Positions 61,840 through 64,000 of a DNA stretch of 64,000 nt are shown here, one piece after another. The stretch's first letter is position 1. Every line of letters starts with the position of its first letter. Origin of the DNA: Hydractinia symbiolongicarpus. Taxonomy: Eukaryota; Cnidaria; Hydrozoa; Anthoathecata; Hydractiniidae. The stretch lies in NCBI RefSeq assembly GCF_029227915.1, contig NC_079880.1:1862001-1926000 (forward strand). The letters run 5' to 3'. The notes beneath the pieces were generated by a model. That model saw only the letters and a program-made list of their open reading frames with translations, was not told where the DNA came from and ran no database searches. The translations under genes were made by a program, and so were the position numbers.

Positions 61840-64000
61840 AAAGAAACTACCCAGGGTGTAAACTCATTTCCCGAACGATTTTTTTAATTATTTTTTCACC
61901 ACTAAAACGCATGAGACTTGCAGTTTTCAAAAATGTTTTCATTTTTGATGAGACGCTGAATAAAAGAAGTTTAATCGCCGGCAAACGAAAAACCGCGTTT
62001 CGCCGTAAATCCCGGGCTTGGCCCGTATAGTCAAAAGTATACAAAAAAAAGTACCCAGGGAGTAAACTCATTTCCCGAACGATTTTTTATATTATTTTTT
62101 CACCACTAAAACGCATGAGACTTGTAGTTTTCAAAAATGTTTTCATTTTTGATGAGACGCTGAATAAAAGCAGTTTAATCGCCGGCAAACGAAAACCTGC
62201 GATTTCCCTAAATCCCGGACTCGGCCCGTATAGTCAAAAGTATACAAAGAAAGTACCCAGGGAGTAAACTCATTTCCAGAACGATTTTTTAAATTATTTT
62301 TTCACCACTAAAACGCATAAGACTTGAAGTTTTTAAAAATGTTTTCATTTTTGATGAGACGCTGAATAAAAGAAGTTTAATCGCCGGCAAACAAAAACCC
62401 GCGATTTCCCGTAAATCCCGGGCTTGGCCCGTATAGTCAAAAGTATACAAAGAAAGTACCCAGGGAGTAAACTCATTTCCCAAACGATTTTTTGTATTAT
62501 TTTTTCACCACTAAAACGCATGAGACTTGCAGTTTTCAAAAATGTTTTCATTTTTGATGAGACGCTGAATAAAAGCAGTTTAATCGCCGGCAAACGAAAA
62601 CCTGCGATTTCCCTAAATCCCGGACTCGGCCCGTATAGTCAAAAGTATACAAAGAAAGTACCCAGGGAGTAAACTCATTTCCAGAACGATTCTTTAAATT
62701 ATTTTTTCACCACTAAAACGCATGAGACTTGTAGTTTTTAAAAATGTTTTCATTTTTGATGAGACGCTGAATAAATGAAGTTTAATCGCCGGCAAACGAA
62801 AACCTGCGATTTCCCGTAAATCCCGGGCTTGGCCCGTATAGTCAAAAGTATACAAAGAAAGTACCCAGGGAGTAAACTCATTTCCCGAACGATTTTTTAA
62901 ATCATTTTTTCACCACTAAAACGCATGAGACTTGTAGTTTTCAAAAATGTTTTCATTTTTGATGAGACGCTGAATAAAAGAAGTTTAATCGCCGGCAAAC
63001 GAAAACCCGCGTTTTTCCGTAAATCCCGGGCTTGGCCCGTATAGTCAAAAGTATACAAAAAAAAAGTACCCAGGGAGTAAACTCATTTCCCGAACGATTT
63101 TTTAAATTATTTTTTCACCACTAAAACGCATGAGACTTGTAGTTTTTAAAAATGTTTTCATTTTTGATGAGACGCTGAATAAATGAAGTTTAATCGCCGG
63201 CAAACGAAAACCTGCGATTTCCCGTAAATCCTGGGCTCGGCCTGTATAGTCAAAAGTATACAAAGAAACTACCCAGGGAGTAAACTCATTTCCCGAACGA
63301 TTTTTTTAATTATTTTTTCACCACTAAAACGCATGAGACTTGCAGTTTTCAAAAATGTTTTCATTTTTGATGAGACGCTGAATAAAAGAAGTTTAATCGC
63401 CGGCAAACGAAAACCCGCGTTTTTCCGTAAATCCCGGGCTTGGCCCGTATAGTCAAAAGTATACAAAGAAAGTACCCAGGGAGTAAACTCATTTCCCGAA
63501 CAATTTTTTAAATTATTTTTTCACCACTAAAACGCATGAGACTTGTAGTTTTCAAAAATGTTTTCATTTTTGATGAGACGCTGAATAAAAGAAGTTTAAT
63601 CGCCGGCAAACGAAAACCCGCGTTTTTCCGTAAATCCCGGGCTTGGCCCGTATAGTCAAAAGTATACAAAAAAAAAGTACCCAGGGAGTAAACTCATTTC
63701 CCGAACGATTTTTTAAATTATTTTTTCACCACTAAAACGCATGAGACTTGTAGTTTTTAAAAATGTTTTCATTTTTGATGAGACGCTGAATAAATGAAGT
63801 TTAATCGCCGGCAAACGAAAACCTGCGATTTCCCGTAAATCCTGGACTCGGCCCGTATAGTCAAAAGTATACAAAGAAACTACCCAGGGAGTAAACTCAT
63901 TTCCCGAACGATTTTTTTAATTATTTTTTCACCACTAAAACGCATGAGACTTGCAGTTTTCAAAAATGTTTTCATTTTTGATGAGACGCTGAATAAAAGC
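61840..64000 (-). repeat. Terminal segment with recurring ttgcagttttc monomers
   Basis: The variant cttgcagttttc recurs with its c at 61921, 62530, 63343 and 63954, that is at 3-, 4- and 3-monomer spacings. It is often preceded by a monomer with gaaactacccaggg and ttttttttaattatt. The last monomer is cut by the window edge. Confidence 0.7.

Larger units (their letters stand above)
54650..64000 (-). repeat. 203-bp satellite array beyond the island, - orientation
   Basis: The satellite resumes in mid-monomer with ttgatgagacgctg and continues to the right edge, about 46 monomers, in the same orientation as before the island. 54.7-60 kb is rich in private variants not seen at 20-52 kb (gaggtttaatgaaagc, cctgtaaatccggggc, cccggatagtc, cttgtaaattttaaa, gtccgtatagttaaaag). 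From about 60 kb the monomers again resemble those at 44-50 kb. The array runs off the window. Confidence 0.97.

Noticed and set aside
20772-63466. Minus-strand frames beginning MSLLPGYFF or MYTFDYT, including 101-102 codon versions
   Set aside because: Same satellite frame on the other strand. The longer ones cross a monomer boundary only because of a chance indel, and they recur only where the block is duplicated.
1-64000. CRISPR array
   Set aside because: The repeat unit is about 203 bp with no unique spacers; all of the unit repeats.
1-64000. CENP-B box in the monomer
   Set aside because: The closest stretch, tttcccgtaaatcccggg, misses about three of the nine core bases of the box, so a centromere claim cannot rest on it.

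Overview
The window is almost entirely one tandem satellite DNA. About 61.7 of 64 kb is a single family with a monomer of about 203 bp, roughly 300 copies, and I find no protein-coding gene. The presence of a long satellite array, a SINE with pol III A and B boxes, and a tRNA-like element points to a eukaryotic nuclear genome. The non-satellite DNA is full of degenerate TAGC/GCTA tracts, which I associate from memory with demosponge genomes such as Amphimedon. That assignment is tentative; nothing in the window proves it.

Layout. (1) 1-19688: satellite in the orientation called + here, mean spacing about 202.7 bp, about 97 monomers. (2) 19625-19819: a fold-back junction where the array reverses orientation. 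(3) 19689-52350: the same satellite on the other strand, spacing about 203.0 bp, about 161 monomers, including a subfamily with an A-run that is close to absent from the first block. (4) 52351-54649: a 2.3-kb non-satellite island. (5) 54650-64000: satellite again, minus orientation, about 46 monomers. The array is a mosaic of higher-order repeats in which blocks of 3, 4, 5, 6, 7, 9, 10, 12, 15, 26, 30 or 35 monomers recur. This is the pattern expected of repeated unequal exchange or amplification; no single higher-order unit rules the array.

The island is the most informative part. It splits one satellite monomer, and an unsplit paralogue of both flanks lies at about 57381-58300, so the island is an insertion with a known empty site. 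Its ends carry a 10-bp inverted repeat (TTGCGGAGAG / CTCTCCGCAA). One copy is at the left terminus and the other is 15 bp inside the right end, which finishes in CTAG next to a host T. That arrangement resembles Helitron2/Helentron elements, though no Rep/helicase gene is present. Inside the island are a tRNA-derived SINE (53697-54040) with a 7-bp target-site duplication and an ATCT tail, a separate tRNA-like gene (54436-54504) with perfect acceptor and T arms but a collapsed anticodon loop, a pair of 46-bp direct repeats, several hairpins, an (AT)10 tract and a long TAGC-rich stretch.

No operon, CRISPR array, rRNA or credible coding sequence is visible. The many 60-100 codon open frames are the satellite monomer read in one frame and are not annotated as genes.
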